Both the position numbers and the translations under genes were made by a program. DNA of 64,000 bases from Aphis gossypii. Its lineage: Eukaryota; Arthropoda; Insecta; Hemiptera; Aphididae. The stretch covers positions 15,211,213-15,275,212 of the forward strand of contig NC_065531.1 in assembly GCF_020184175.1 (NCBI RefSeq), written 5' to 3'. The notes beneath the pieces are model-generated. The model saw only the letters and a program-made list of their open reading frames with translations, was not told where the DNA came from and ran no database searches. Of the stretch, positions 1 to 14,500 are shown one piece after another. Numbering within the stretch: the first letter of the stretch is position 1; each line of letters begins with the position of its first letter.

Positions 1-3000
1 TAATTTAACAGTTTTTGAGAGATAATTATGAAATACCATTGCTTTATATTTTACGTGTATTTCTTTACACCCAATCATCAATGTGTCTCCAGATTCTTTA
101 AATTGATCCGTAGTCGGTCTGTGTCATATCCTGTGTGGTAAAAGTGAACAAAAAAAGTCAATCTATAACCTTGAACGAAGGTTAAGCATATTTCCTACTT
201 CTATCGTGTACTTACACTTTCTATACATCGTAAAGAATTCTAACAGACTATGCAACTAAACATTGATCATACCCTACTATACAAAATAATAGTACCTATA
301 ATATACAATACAACTGCATTTAATAAAATCGTATTATACAATATAATAAAATGTAATATATAATAACGAATTTCACACACACACACAGATAAATATGATA
401 TATATATTATATATATCATACATACAACTAAATGTGTATCAAAATTTGAATCAAAATGAATAAAACATATAATATTTAACATCACATAATTAAAAATGAT
501 TAGTATACTTACTACTAAACTACAACAATTAATCATAATTCTATATTTCTAGTTCACTTATTTTTATTATTTCTCCATGGATTATAGTAATTGATTTTGA
601 TATAGTCTCATATGCAATAGGTATGCATGTATAAATTAAGTAAGATGTTCATCAACCATGTTTTGAAAACAATCATGTGATTATTAATCATCAAATGACC
701 CACGAACCATGACCAATATATCTTATATTTATCATGCAATAGCCAATAAGTAACAATTATTGACTCGTGCAAAACTAACTGAAGCCATCAAAAAGTTATG
801 TTAAGAAAAATAAAATATACTAGGTATTATTTCAAAATTAACAATAAGCGTACAACCCAGTTCAATAAAAAAAATGTAGACATTTGAATAACAACTTTGA
901 ATAATTTTACAATACAACCAAACAATATTAGTTGACGATTTAATAAAACCTTCGCTATCCAATTAATTTTTTCTATTTCAATTTTGCAATCACGTTTTTT
1001 CACTTCAAAAAAATACAGGTAATATTTATACTAACAACAAATAGTTGTAGCATTCATAGCTATAAAAAATCTAATATTATTGGTCATCTCAAACTAATGA
1101 TATATTTTTAAGAAAAAAAATCATGTTTATAGAGTACCTAAAACCATAATGTATGATTTGGTAAACTTGGATGCTGAAAATAAGTTGAAAAAAATTTTTT
1201 TAACTAACAACTAACTTATTATATTAAATAAAACTTTTGATAAAAATATTAGGTGTTTGCTTTTATATTCTTAATCATTATACTTAGATCGGAAATCGAC
1301 TAATAAAGTTCGTATTTTATAAAAATATAAAATGTTATAATACCTATTATATATTAAAGGCAAAATATATATTTAAGTTTTGAACTTATACTTAAAAATG
1401 TTCGACTTTTGGCAAAAACAATTGAGAATATTTTAATTAAAACAAAACGGAAACGATAAATAAAATTATAACAGGTATAGGCTTATAGAATCAAAAATAC
1501 TTGACCGATTTTGATAATTCGAGGAAGATTAAGATAATATTATATTGAACTTGTTATTTTAGAGCCGTTTACTCGCAATTAATTTTATTAAAAACATAAC
1601 TATATATTCGTTTATTTCTGCTTCATATTGGTTACATGCACGTTAGGAAAAAATTATTACTATTATTACTATCTGCCACAGGTGGGATGCTCATCTCGAT
1701 TTCATTCATCCCCAGGAAACGTCGGGTTAGCTAGTTCTGTATAAAATCAAACATTGTTGTCTTATGATTTCGATTTTAAATTTGAGATTTGAACTTTGAA
1801 GACCATTATTCTATACTATCTGTACATATTTGAAAATACAAATTTAAGTAGGTAGCTAAGTCTCGTCTCTTACAACTCCATTTAGTATATGAACGCAACA
1901 ACGGCATGTTGAAAATAACGGTTTAAAAATTTTAAAAACTCTCATATCTGTATTCTGTTTTATACTTTGTATGATATACGTATATGGTTATATATGATAT
2001 GCTTATTATTGATATCTAAAAAATTGCGTGCATATAGTTAACTATTGGACTTTAATTAATTTGTGTTGTATTTCTACTTATACGCACATCAACAACAGTT
2101 AGCGATTGAATAATCGAGAAAAAATAACTAATTGTCTGTGATTGCAGTCCAACCGTCAAATCATAATTAAGTATTGTCGATTCATCTTGATACCTATACT
2201 TCCTGCTTGAACGGTATTTGAGATAACACATAAGTAGTTAAACAAATGAACGCTAAACTGTTAGGTAAATTTAAATTATATACACTACGAAGTTCTTAAT
2301 GAGAACTTTAAAGGAATATACAATATGCATTTAATTTCACTATATACCTAGATAATATAATAAATTTACTTTGCAAATAAAATGTATCATATATATATAT
2401 ATATTATTTCTTATGTAACTAAGATAGTTATCTCCAAATTCGGATTTCCTGTTTCGTTAGGGTTAGACTATATCTTAATATAATTATTTTCTTGTTATAC
2501 ATTTTACGCGTATATATGTATAGATAATATATATTTTGCACGAATACCTTCACTTTTCTAATATATCACATTTTGATTTTGAAACAATGGCTTAAAATTT
2601 CCCAGTCGTGAGCCACCTTTATCTACAATATAAGCATTCAATACAACATTTTTTATTATAATTATTAAAGTATTGCTTCATGAGTGAGATTTTTCTTCGT
2701 GCATCATAATAACCAAGTGGTTATGATTGTTACTTCAGCGTATATATTGACTATACAACAAGTAAAAGAAATACTTTCCATACGCAAATTGCTCAAGGGG
2801 GAATCTCGATAGTTCGATGCACTTTGCGAACAAGACTTGTTATAAAATAATGGACTATGTGTGTCTTCGAGTCTTCCACACTCTGGAGATAATTCTTAAG
2901 TTGTATTTACATACTTAGGATTCGTTACGAAACGACGAATATGCCGTATAGCTGTAGCATTTACCTACTAATGCGTGCTGACAATATTATAATGAGTATT

Positions 3001-6000
3001 TGTTTTTCGACAACATAGTGTATTAGTGTAATGTTTTAAACATTGCTTTTTGTCTTAAATATACATAATGTTGACGATATCATGTGAATGGAATGTATGG
3101 CAACTTGTTATTCTTTTCAAATCGGTATTTACTGGAAATTATTTTCCATTCAAAAAATTATGGCATCCGTTCGAAAGCCAAAAGCTCGAGTTATTTTAAC
3201 GTATTACAAAATACAGTAACGGGTATTTCAGAAAACTTTAAATCCTTAAATGTATATTACTATATACTTATATTTTTAATACTGGTTAAAAAAAAATAAA
3301 AATATTGTATAAGCTAAACATCTTTAAAAATCATCGCTAGATTGAAGATATAATAGATTACCATGTGTATGATTATAGTATAAGTATCTGCGGGTATTCT
3401 TGTCTCACATATTCTTTGTACTCAAAAATATGAAAGATATTTATTATATCCACATGAGTTTATATAATCGTATGTGTTAATTTCATAGTTATTATTGGTT
3501 ATCGATGACGTATTAAAAAATAAAACAAACAATAATCATTGTAATTGACATGTATAAGAATAGTAATTTTACAGAATTTAAAATACCAACAGGCCATTTG
3601 TTCAGTAAATATAAATCCCATCGTAAAAATCTTCAATTCGTGTTTACACGTGATAAAATTATGAAAAAAATGAATGTTTATTATCGGGTTACCTGCTTCA
3701 TTGTTTGGAAATAGGAAGTGAAAAATATAAAATAAGAATGCACATTTCCGGATAAATATTACGATTAAAAAACATAACCATAATTTTATATGTGAAATTC
3801 ATTTCTTAATTTCGTTTTCTGTTCAAGATTTAATAATTTACTATCTATAATATTGCAGATTTGCATAAATAGAAGTAGCTAAGTTCTATTCGCCATAAAC
3901 GATTTAATTTTAACATTTTGTATAAGAGTAGATAAGATATAATTTTTGAGAAATGCTGTAACCGTGTTTGTGTTTTGGTGTATAGTATTTTGCAAATACT
4001 ATGTTGCGTATTCAATTCATTCATGGTTTTATTTATTTTATGTTTTAATATGTTTATTATTTATTATTAATTCTATTTTTATCTCGTATAAATAAATAAA
4101 TTAACTACAAACTAGACAGTAACATGTCAATATACCAAGCCATCCGGTTTTTAGTTGGTACTAATTTTTATTGATAACCACTAAATATAGCTACACTATA
4201 ATCAATTAATCTAAATGATTTGATATTTATTCACTGTATTAATAAAATATACAAGTGTTAAAAAATTATCAATCTTTAATTAATCATTAATAATCCTAGC
4301 TACTTTACACATCCGATTAATATATTTCTATGGAAAAAAACTAGTGTATTATTATACTGCAATAAATTTAATACTTAATTATTTTGTGTACATATAGTTA
4401 TGACTTGAAAACTAATTACTAATTAGTAACTACTTTATAATGTATACATCATTTTTGATCAAATCAATAACTAGGTATTATTATTCTACTCATACTTTTA
4501 ATACTATAAATATAGGTAGGTATTACATATACCATTTGATAATATCTGATGATGAGTAATAACTACCTATACAACTATAATAAACAATTACCTACAAATA
4601 ATTATTTGTAGACATAAGCGTGTTTAATGTTTGATTGATAAATTTAAATTTACTTAAAACATACATATTTATTTTATTTTCTTATGTATCTATTGTATCC
4701 GGAATAATATGTATATTTTATACTGTAAACACACATCTACTTGATTAAATATTGTAAATTGTTCAATATTACCTATATCTTTAATGACATAATTTATGGT
4801 AGGTATATATTGTGTATTTGACATATTACAGTGTTGAAATTTCAGTGGATATATTTATCTCATATATAAGCCATAGCCCATAACTATATAAAACATACTA
4901 ACCACGCCCATGTGTGCTCTATTTCTTAAACATAATAATCTCCACTGTACCATATGGTGTCAAATATTTTACATTTCATTCAACTGCACCCTTTAAATTA
5001 TGTTTATACGTATTTAAGTATTATTCAGGCAAAAGGTTTGAATATTCATGACACAGCGTGTCACTATACACATACATATAATGTAATTAGTATCTCACGG
5101 CCTAAATAAAACAAAAAAACGTCTAATTTTAAGTTGGAATGATTCACAGAATGCACTACATTTATGAGTGTGTATTTGTAACAATGAAACATTATAAGTT
5201 TAGAAAATATAGTTTGTATCCTATATGTTTTAAATTTGTAATATTTATTAATATTTTCCATATTTTAGTCACGACTAATCTTGACTGAATGAATAGTGTT
5301 TAATGATAATCTAATAAAGTATAGTAAATATTAGAATATTTGAACGACCTAAACGTTAAATGTTAAAGAGCATAGTAAAATTAACAATACTTGTGAACAA
5401 GCAGTATACGGTATACCCGATATTTCCGAAATATTACAACTGAATAGGTTTCAATAATGACAATAGAGAACTTGTTATGATTCTTACTTGTACACTGTAC
5501 AGCAATGGATACCTATTTGTAACATGTTTTTATATGAAATATTATCCACCTCAACAATGCTTGAAATAAACACCTTTAAACACCTTAACTAAAATACTGA
5601 ACCAACATAATACTTTAAGAACGATAGTATTTAAAAAAAATTAATATTATTTTGTTATTCCGTCCCATATCTGTTTGTTATGTGCATTATTGTCAATACT
5701 AACGTATCTAAAATAATTATTCAAATATCAGCTGAATAAAGCTTGGTTGTTTTTTCAACTATTTACTCAGTTATAGTATCTCGCTTCGTATTATGGAAAC
5801 AAAATACAAAATGGTTGACACTTTTGACAATGTCAAAATGTTTCGTGATAATGTATAAATTATACACAAATACATAGATCAAAGCATCAAAATCAAAACT
5901 TAAATGTTACGCATATAATAATAGAAATTTGAAACGTGTATGTTATGTAATATTTATAATTTAATTTTTTTTTTTTTTTTAATTTAAATATTTAGAAAAT

Positions 6001-6281
6001 TTAAAACCTGGTGGCTGGTCGTGCACTAGCAATTAACAAAACATAACAGGCACGACATCTATATAGAGTACTTCATATACTGGTTTGCCAGTAATTCTGC
6101 GACAGTGTTATGAATTATGATTAGTGATGCCATCTCGAATCAGCTTTTTGTGTTTTCCGACAAAACAAGTTGTAAAAAAAGAAAAAAGATAAAATGACAT
6201 AATTATAATTATAAAGATATTTATTTTGACGACCATATAGGTAAAATATGCCATGTTTAGATATATAGGTATACATTTAGT

Positions 6282-6315
<34 letters not shown>

Positions 6316-8250
6316 TTATAGCTGATATAACAAAAAGTAAAACGTGCGAATTCTATATCTCTCGCATCGTAGTTATATGTTCACGATACTACGCAGCCAT
6401 ATGTGCCTACAACAGAAATATTATAATGTTAACAATAATAATATTAATTATTATAACTACCTCTCTATACCTTTAACTCTGCGGTCTCTACGTGTCTAAG
6501 TGTCGAAGCACCGTTCGTGTATATAGTTAAACGAGAGTTCATAGCACTTTAAGCGTAATTATTTACAATATTATTAGTATATATTATTTTCTACCGCTTT
6601 CTTGAGAGTTAAAACACATGCCGCTGGTATAATATAAATATACATACCTACAATGAACACTACAGACGATTTCGTAACGTCCGCGAGGATCCAAGTGCGC
6701 CACGGCGGGTTTCCCCTTCCCCACGGCCCAGTTAGTGCATAGTTAATTAACGGCAAACATGACCGCGAGATATTATTACGATGAATGGACCTCGGAAGCG
6801 TATATACAGCGTGAATGTGAGATCGTACGTATAATTTTTTCGCGCTCAATTTTTTCAGACGGAAGAATTTGCTAATACCTAATTACATTTCTGGCAGTGC
6901 TTTTAATTTTGATAAAAAAAAAAAAAAATGAGTTTTTATTTAGATATATTTTTTGTAAACATAGGTACGCAATGAAGTTTAATTTATTTACTCTTGAATA
7001 TTAGTGTAATAAATAATAATTAATAAATAAAAAATATTTATTTTTATAATTTTTTAGTTAATTAGTTCAGGTGGGTATTGAGAAGAGAGTATAGATATGT
7101 ATAGATATTAGATATAGATAAATTTATGTTAATAATTATCCGTATCTATACCTTAAAGGGGAGGGCTAAGATTTGATATTAATATACATATTATACTAAA
7201 ATAATTATCGTGACGTGAGCCCGTAACTTATATTATATAATACAATATTAATAAATATTTTCAGACCTAACTTACCAAAATTGAACATTATGATATTATT
7301 TTATAGTTTATAGGTAATGTCGATGATTTATTGTTTAAACAACTTTCTCAGGTGGTCGATTTAAAATGGGGTGGCAATATATTTTATGAATGAAAATTGA
7401 AAAATGCAATCCAATTATTTGTTTTTGAAGTATAGGAACTGAAATATATATACAAATATTTTTTATTTAATAATAGATCTTAATAATTTATTAATCACCT
7501 AAATGATCACATAAATAATTACAATATAATGGCCCAAATCGTCACTCAAGATATCTTCTTAACGGTGAAGTTAGAGTACTAATATAAACAAAATAGACAT
7601 TTGTATACATTATTCCTAGTATTAGGTTATTTCCAGATATAATAAAAACCATCAAATCTAAAAAATAAATAAAATAATACAAAAATACAAATAGATAGCA
7701 ATAATATTATACAATCAGGTTCACATTACACGCTATATATAGAAACTAAAGTTGTTTAGGCTATTAATCAACATATGTATTATTATAGATTGTTGGTATT
7801 TAATAATTTGAATTGGAACTTTAGTATACGTTTAAACCTACTCGTGAAAAAGATTGGCTTGATTTTAAAGTTCGATTTGTGATAATATTTAATTTTTTTT
7901 TTTTTTGACTATTGTTATAATATATATAGGCTTTAAATTCATTAAATTTCTATTTAAAATAATTCGTTGTACATTGAAACTTCGAATTCTTCGAAGAATA
8001 CTCTTCTAGTTGAAATTATTTCAATTTCACTTTTTTGAGCTTTCGGGGGAATCTATTATTTACTGCTATGTAAAAAAAAAAATAGTAAGCCACTCAACCG
8101 CCCCAATAGTGTTCATAATAATATCACAATAATAATATTATACACGTATAATAGTAATCGAATGTTTAGGAAATTTTTTTTTTTTGCTAAGTCGCAGTGT
8201 TATAATTTCCAAAGTTTAATATAATTGTACACAGCACAATCTTTATTCAA
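1..8250. other. AT-rich stretch without a recognisable gene
   Basis: No ORF here has a recognisable domain or exon structure. The stretch is dominated by A/T runs and TA-rich microsatellites, for example an uninterrupted TA repeat at about 6284-6313 and a shorter one at about 2389-2404. A patch at about 6660-6850 is clearly richer in G and C and carries a 91-codon ORF on the minus strand. I do not recognise that product, and the patch could equally be an upstream regulatory segment. Confidence 0.6.
6284..6313. repeat. (TA)n microsatellite
   Basis: An uninterrupted TA dinucleotide run of about 30 bp, seen directly. It is a simple repeat with no assigned role. Confidence 0.9.
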
Positions 8251-8339
8251 ACCTATTGCAGACTACGTTATCATCTCTTCTACACAATAACATTGTGTGT
8301 TTGTTAAATTTTCGTCCATTTTTTAAAAAACGTGTCGAA

Positions 8340-9130
8340 ACGCATGTCGAGCACATTATAATAATATTGTGTGTACGCGCAGAACGCGACTATACGCGAC
8401 GTACTGTAATATTCTCCTCGTATTATCATTCATTATTATTATAATATTGTTATATATTACGACGACGACGGTGCCGCCGCGGAATGCGATCGACGAAAAA
8501 TTCCAGTCGCCGGCCGACGATCGCGGTGTGGGTAACCGGTTTGTCCGCGAGTCCGTAGCTTCGGCGGCACTCCAGCGCTCAGGTACTACCTCTCCCGTGC
8601 CTAATGAGCACACCTGCGCCGCCGCCAAACTGTCGATCCAGCTACTCGGCGGGCTCTCCCGCGGAACAGTCTTTCGGCGCGTGCACGCCGGCCCGCTCGC
8701 GCGACACTCTCCGATATCGATACGTTTTTTTTTTTTTTTAAGACGTGCGACTTTTTTAAACGATCGTCGTCTCGTGATAATAATTTTGTGCGAGCTTTTT
8801 TCGTTTTTTTTTTTTGTATTATTCTTCCGAGCTTTCGCGTCGTGTGCAAAAGCTCCGGTCGGTGTGTGAACGATACGTATTTTTCGACTCTGACCATCCG
8901 CCGTCCTTATATATCCAGGTCGTATAGTACGAAAAACACGACGCGTAGTTATTCGCTCGGACAAAACGCGGAATGGGTATGACGTTTTTCTACATGCGCG
9001 CCGAGATAAGCCGATAATATCTCTGTGAGTTTTTCGGGTCACGCGATTGCATCACGACGACATTACGACATCCAAACTTTGCGGGGGCGCTTTTTTTACC
9101 GATACGACGAAATTTCCGTCCAAACCGCTC
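8340..9130. promoter_or_regulatory. GC/CpG-rich island, probable promoter
   Basis: This is the only extended GC-rich, CpG-rich non-genic block in the first 11 kb. It contains many CGACG and GCCG words between about 8460 and 8720 and again around 8860-9080. Overlapping ORFs of 166 and 228 codons lie on opposite strands, but none shows a known domain; long open frames are expected by chance where stop-rich AT sequence is absent. The block ends about 2.5 kb upstream of the first coding exon of the + strand centrocortin gene, so a promoter with an untranslated first exon is the simplest reading. Possible splice donors occur (for example CAG/GTACTA near 8580), but no exon can be proved without transcript data. 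Confidence 0.45.
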
Positions 9131-9249
9131 TTTTGCAGCAGTGTACATGTAGTATTAGGTTACAACACAAAGCCGCCATACTACGTACTGCAGTGTATTT
9201 TTTAAGACATTTTACTGGGCGACAAAAAAAAAAAAAATTCTCAAAATAG

Positions 9250-11589
9250 CAATTGTAGTGTTATAGAATTATTTCATGCTTGCCCGGTTTTTAAAAATAA
9301 AGTTGGGGACAAAATATTTTCACTAGGCGACATTCGTGTCGTCTAATTAACTAGTTTAAAAAATGCACTGCTACGTAGTCATTGTCGACGATTAGACACG
9401 ACGGAAAAATCACTCTATACTATACGACAATATTTTCGTATTCATAGGTATTTTATTTTAACAGTAAAGCGATTTATCAAAAACTTATTTTCAATACGAG
9501 ATAACTATAAGACGGTACTACCGGCCGATTTCATATTTTCGACTTATTATATAATAATATATGTGTTGGTATTTCGAGTAGGTATCGCTGCAATTAAGTC
9601 TTTAGTGTGCACGTCTCATCTTTTATGCGTAATTTATCAACGGGCGATACAAGTTATCCAATCATTGCCGAATATATTATTGTTATTTATTATACTAGTT
9701 TATTTTCAAGTATGTATAGGAAGGTGGTATCTATGATTCTTTCAAATTATTTGTCCATATAAGTATAATAATATACATCTATATGTATACACTGTACAGT
9801 TACACAGTCAGTATTCACATCATGGGGCGTATCGTGAAGGTTTGACATATTTTAATGTACAAGTGTCATACATTCATGATACACCTGTTTTGATATAATA
9901 CACACGCGGGGTCGGTCATCGTAAAATATTACTTTTCCTTCACTGATAATTAAATCAATCAATTACCTATCATTTCTCTTTCTAAATTATTATTTGAAAT
10001 GCAAATGCTTATGTGCCATCCTTTTATAGGCATTATCTAATAGAAATTATATTAGCGTGTATATTACTATTTATACACAATAAATAATTATACTATTTTA
10101 TAAAACATAAAACTAGTCAATAGGTATAAAAATGTGTAACAGTACTAACTTACTTTAAAATTAAACCAAAACATTTTTTAATATAATAGAATCATTTTTT
10201 AAAATAAAATAATAATATTTTAATATATCGAATTCAAAAAGGAAAAATATATTATTTTAATTCAGTACAAAAATAATGAGAGTTTATACTAAAATTTTAA
10301 AATTCTCAAATTTTACATCTCCTAAATCACAAATTGTATATCAATTACAGTAAAATAAAGTAAATGTACTGTGAGTTACATATTTAACTAAGTAGTAATA
10401 AACTCATTATAAAATCAAAATTTATACTGTAAATAAAATAATAAACTATTACGATTTACCCGTATGACCTAATGGTCTGAGTTAAAAAAAAAACAACAAA
10501 TTTTTGTTTTTAAATCATTTATACGGAATCATAGCCCGCTGGTATCACTATATTTTATTATATCAAATTTTCTGTGCATAATATACATATTATATATACA
10601 TCATTATTATACGTACATTTGAATTCTTATTTTTTGTTTTCTTACAAATATTTGCATAGAGCGTATATTATGTAGACTGTTAATACTCTATACATATCTT
10701 AATAAATATAACGTTAACTATACAACAAAAGTAAATAACAATTATAACACATTTTATATCTTTATGAATATATGCCTTATTGACTTTATCTACACATTAA
10801 CTTATTAATGTGATTACATAATATACATAGTATATACCAATGTTTTACTTCCCTATAACGATTGAAACAAATGCAATTACATTTTAAAACAACTACTGTT
10901 GCATTAATTTAAAAACTTAAATATTTACTGTACATTGGAAAATTATAAAAAAAAAAGATTTTTATTATTGTGTATAAATAACAATAAACTGAATAAAAGT
11001 TTAATATGTTTCTTAAAGAGAACATTAATGTAATTAAATAGTAGACTTAACTAAGTATTCAAAATCATATATTTCTCAAACGTTTCTCATATTAGTTGTA
11101 CCTAATATTCGTGACTTAAATTTTCATAATTTATTTTATTTTTTTACTTACTCATTAGTTCAAATAGCAGGTCAAACAAATCAAACGTTCATTAAACTCA
11201 TTTCAATACATTTAAACTTCAAGTTATATATGCACCGATAGACCGACCTCAGAATATTATAAGTACCTATATCTCATACGTATGACACCGTCGATAAACT
11301 AATATTAATAATAATTAGTTATTCTTTGAACGCCTTTTGGATGTCTATTGTTCGTTGTGTAACAATATTATTTGTTTATTAGTATGCATAACGTGACGTG
11401 AAAAACAAAAACTAAGATTTTTTGCTTAATATACTTAATATTATACATTTATATATCATATACCTATATATGCTTACATTTCATAGGCCACACATTTATA
11501 ATTCCTAATTGCATGATTATGCACGATTCGAAATAATGCAGAGATGAACGTTTTTTACCTCCTAAAAAATATGCATTAAAATCAAAAAC
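9250..11589. other. AT-rich spacer before the centrocortin coding start
   Basis: No coding or structured feature is recognisable. If the island at 8340-9130 is the promoter, this is a 5'-UTR intron. An acceptor-like AATGCAG lies about 50 bp before the ATG at 11590. Confidence 0.4.
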
Positions 11590-14500
11590 ATGGATAAAAA
11601 TATTACTACTACATCGGATTTAGCTTCTCTGGACTGTTGGGACTATACAATCGAGTTGGAATGTCTTCGAGGTCCACAAGGTATAAACACTATACTAAAC
11701 ACATTTGACAATATATATACATATAAAAGATCATTTGGATCTTATAATATTATTACTTAGACAACATATTTATTACTTTTCAAATAAAAAGAAAAACTTA
11801 ATTTTTGTGTTCTAATTGCGTATTTACATTAACATCATGATTCGTGAGAGAAAATGTATGATGTTAAAATAACTGTTCAATACACTAAGGTACTTACTAA
11901 TTATATATTATACCTATGTTATCAATTTCTTATAAATCAATCATAAACTTTTCTTCTCTAAAAAATAGTACTCTTCAAAAATTAAATATACCTAAACGTA
12001 ATAAATAATTTAATGTTCATTCCTATTTAGGTATGTATTAAATTATAATTATTGGTTTCAGCTGATAGAAGAAAATACAATTTTTTAGAAAGTTATTTTG
12101 ATTCTAATTTGTTTAGTAAATAATCATTTTTTAATGATAACTAATAAGTAATAAAAAATTGCAATCAATTGGTTACCTCTTGATATAAGTACAATTCGGG
12201 TTAATAAATCGTATTTTAAATTAAATCAATCTTGTATATTATTATTACTAATTTATTAATATAGGTAGATACACTTACAATAGTCATATTTTATTACAGC
12301 ATAAAATATATAATTTCAATAGAAAATTATATGTTGTATTTGTTTCATTACGCATTTAAATAATCATTTTTAATTAAAATAATGCGATGAAATTGGAGCT
12401 TTAAGTGATTAAATAATTAGACAATTATAAAATGTATATCAAATCATTGAGTCGAATAGGCAGATTAAACAACTTCTGATAATTAATTGAAAATTAAGTA
12501 GTATTTGAACTCAAAAATTGATATAATAATATGGTGAGATATATAATAATAATAATAATATATTAGCTTTGAAGTGTGTATTCATATATATATAGCAATA
12601 TAAGTAGTTATTATAAGGTACCTTAAATATCATTTCATTTCTATCTTCAATACCTCAATGTCTTTCTAACTTTCAACATAACTATAATTGCGACTGCAGT
12701 GTAGGTTTTATGCGTATAAAATATAAACATTTATTTTTGTCGTTATAAATTGGTTGAAAGTGTAGGTATATACCTACATTTATCTCCATAATATATTTTT
12801 TGTCCGGTTTTTGATGATTATCAAAAAGCCACAAAACAAAAATAAAGTAACATTTTATGCAATACGAATTACTGCCAAGACCAACCCAGCTGAGTACGTA
12901 ACATCGTTATAATATATATAGCTTTAACGAAAACCAATTCGTGTGTTCAGTTGTATTACAATCGAGGTTAACCTGGTAGGCTAACCCAGTTAGTAAGCTT
13001 TCAATGAAAAAACCAAATCGGAACGAAAATCAAAAAAAAAATTGTTTTCTCCGTTTGATCACGAAGTCTCGCCGAAGAACCTTCCTACCTTCCTTCTATG
13101 GAATTGCGACGCTTTCGAAATACCATGTTTAACTACCTTCTTATGTAGGTATTACACTATTACGAACACCGGATGAGATTATTACTCCCGAAGATCACGA
13201 CCGATCGATATAATTAGAATAAATCTTGGATTTGACAAATCATTTAAGTTAATAAAGAAGCGTTATAGTTGGCACTCGACGTGATAATATAATTATTCTT
13301 CGATTTCTAAGTGGAAATCTCGAATTCAAACATGAAATCGTTGTAATTGTTTGCAAAGAATTTATAAAGTGTATTATTATTTATTGTTGTACGTAATATA
13401 GTGTAAATTGATTGCTTTCATAACTTATTTATAATCGGTATTACGTCGTGTTGCAGACTTACAGCTAGCTGCTGAACTGGGCAAAACTCTGTTAGAGAGA
13501 AATAAAGAATTGGAAACCAACTTAAGGCAACAACAAAATGTCGTGGAAGATCGCAATCAGGAGATCGAGGTAATAGATAATATGATTTAAATATTATAAA
13601 CCGTAATAATATATGTATACTATGAAAACTACGTGTGTATAATAGCTATGTGAAAAAATCTTAAGTTTCAAAACATGTGGTTTTTTCATATTTTTACAGT
13701 AACCTAAAACAGACAATATATACTCGGGTTATTTCTTATTCACAGCACATATACGCACATAGCACGCAAAGAATGCGTTTTGTTTCGGAGTTCAAATTGT
13801 GACCACGTCTGGCTACAATATTAATATACGTTAGTTGATAATAAAAATAGATTGCAATGACTTGTCATCCTGTATGCTACTTATTTCGTTCATGACATAA
13901 AATAATATTTCATTTCAGTTAATTATACACTTAAACATTCATTTTTGTTACCATATGCAGCGCTTATAGTAATATAAATATATGTATATAACGTACGTAT
14001 AGCAATAGCATAAGAAAAAGAGCCACATATACATCGATCAATCAGTTTTCTATATTTTGCAATAATTTTATAAACGAATAACTACTATAGTGCTCAAAAC
14101 CAGAGTTTTTTTCCACTGACATTTACTAATTAATTAAACGTGACTTTACTGATTGTACTGTACTGCAATCGCAGTATAATTATATACAAATAAATAGACG
14201 AGATAAAAAAAATAACAGTTCAGACCTTCTGGTTAATATTTTAAATCATCAACGATAATCGTGTTTCGTCTGGTTTTGAAAGACGCCGTAGGCATTATTT
14301 TTATATAGCTGTGGGCTGTGGCAATGTTCCAACGATACAACGGACTCTCAGCCAGAGACCTTTCGGCATGAGATCGGGCATGTAGTCACTGGGTGCATTT
14401 TTCAGTCTTAATCCTCGCGTGCATCGAAACGATATCGGTGTATAAGGCTTAACAATTATTTTATTACGTGCAACACATACGTTTAGTGCACAAAATGAAT

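Noticed and set aside
8356..9042. 228-codon minus-strand ORF in the GC-rich island
   Set aside because: No domain, overlaps open frames on the other strand, basic low-complexity composition; open because the region is GC-rich.
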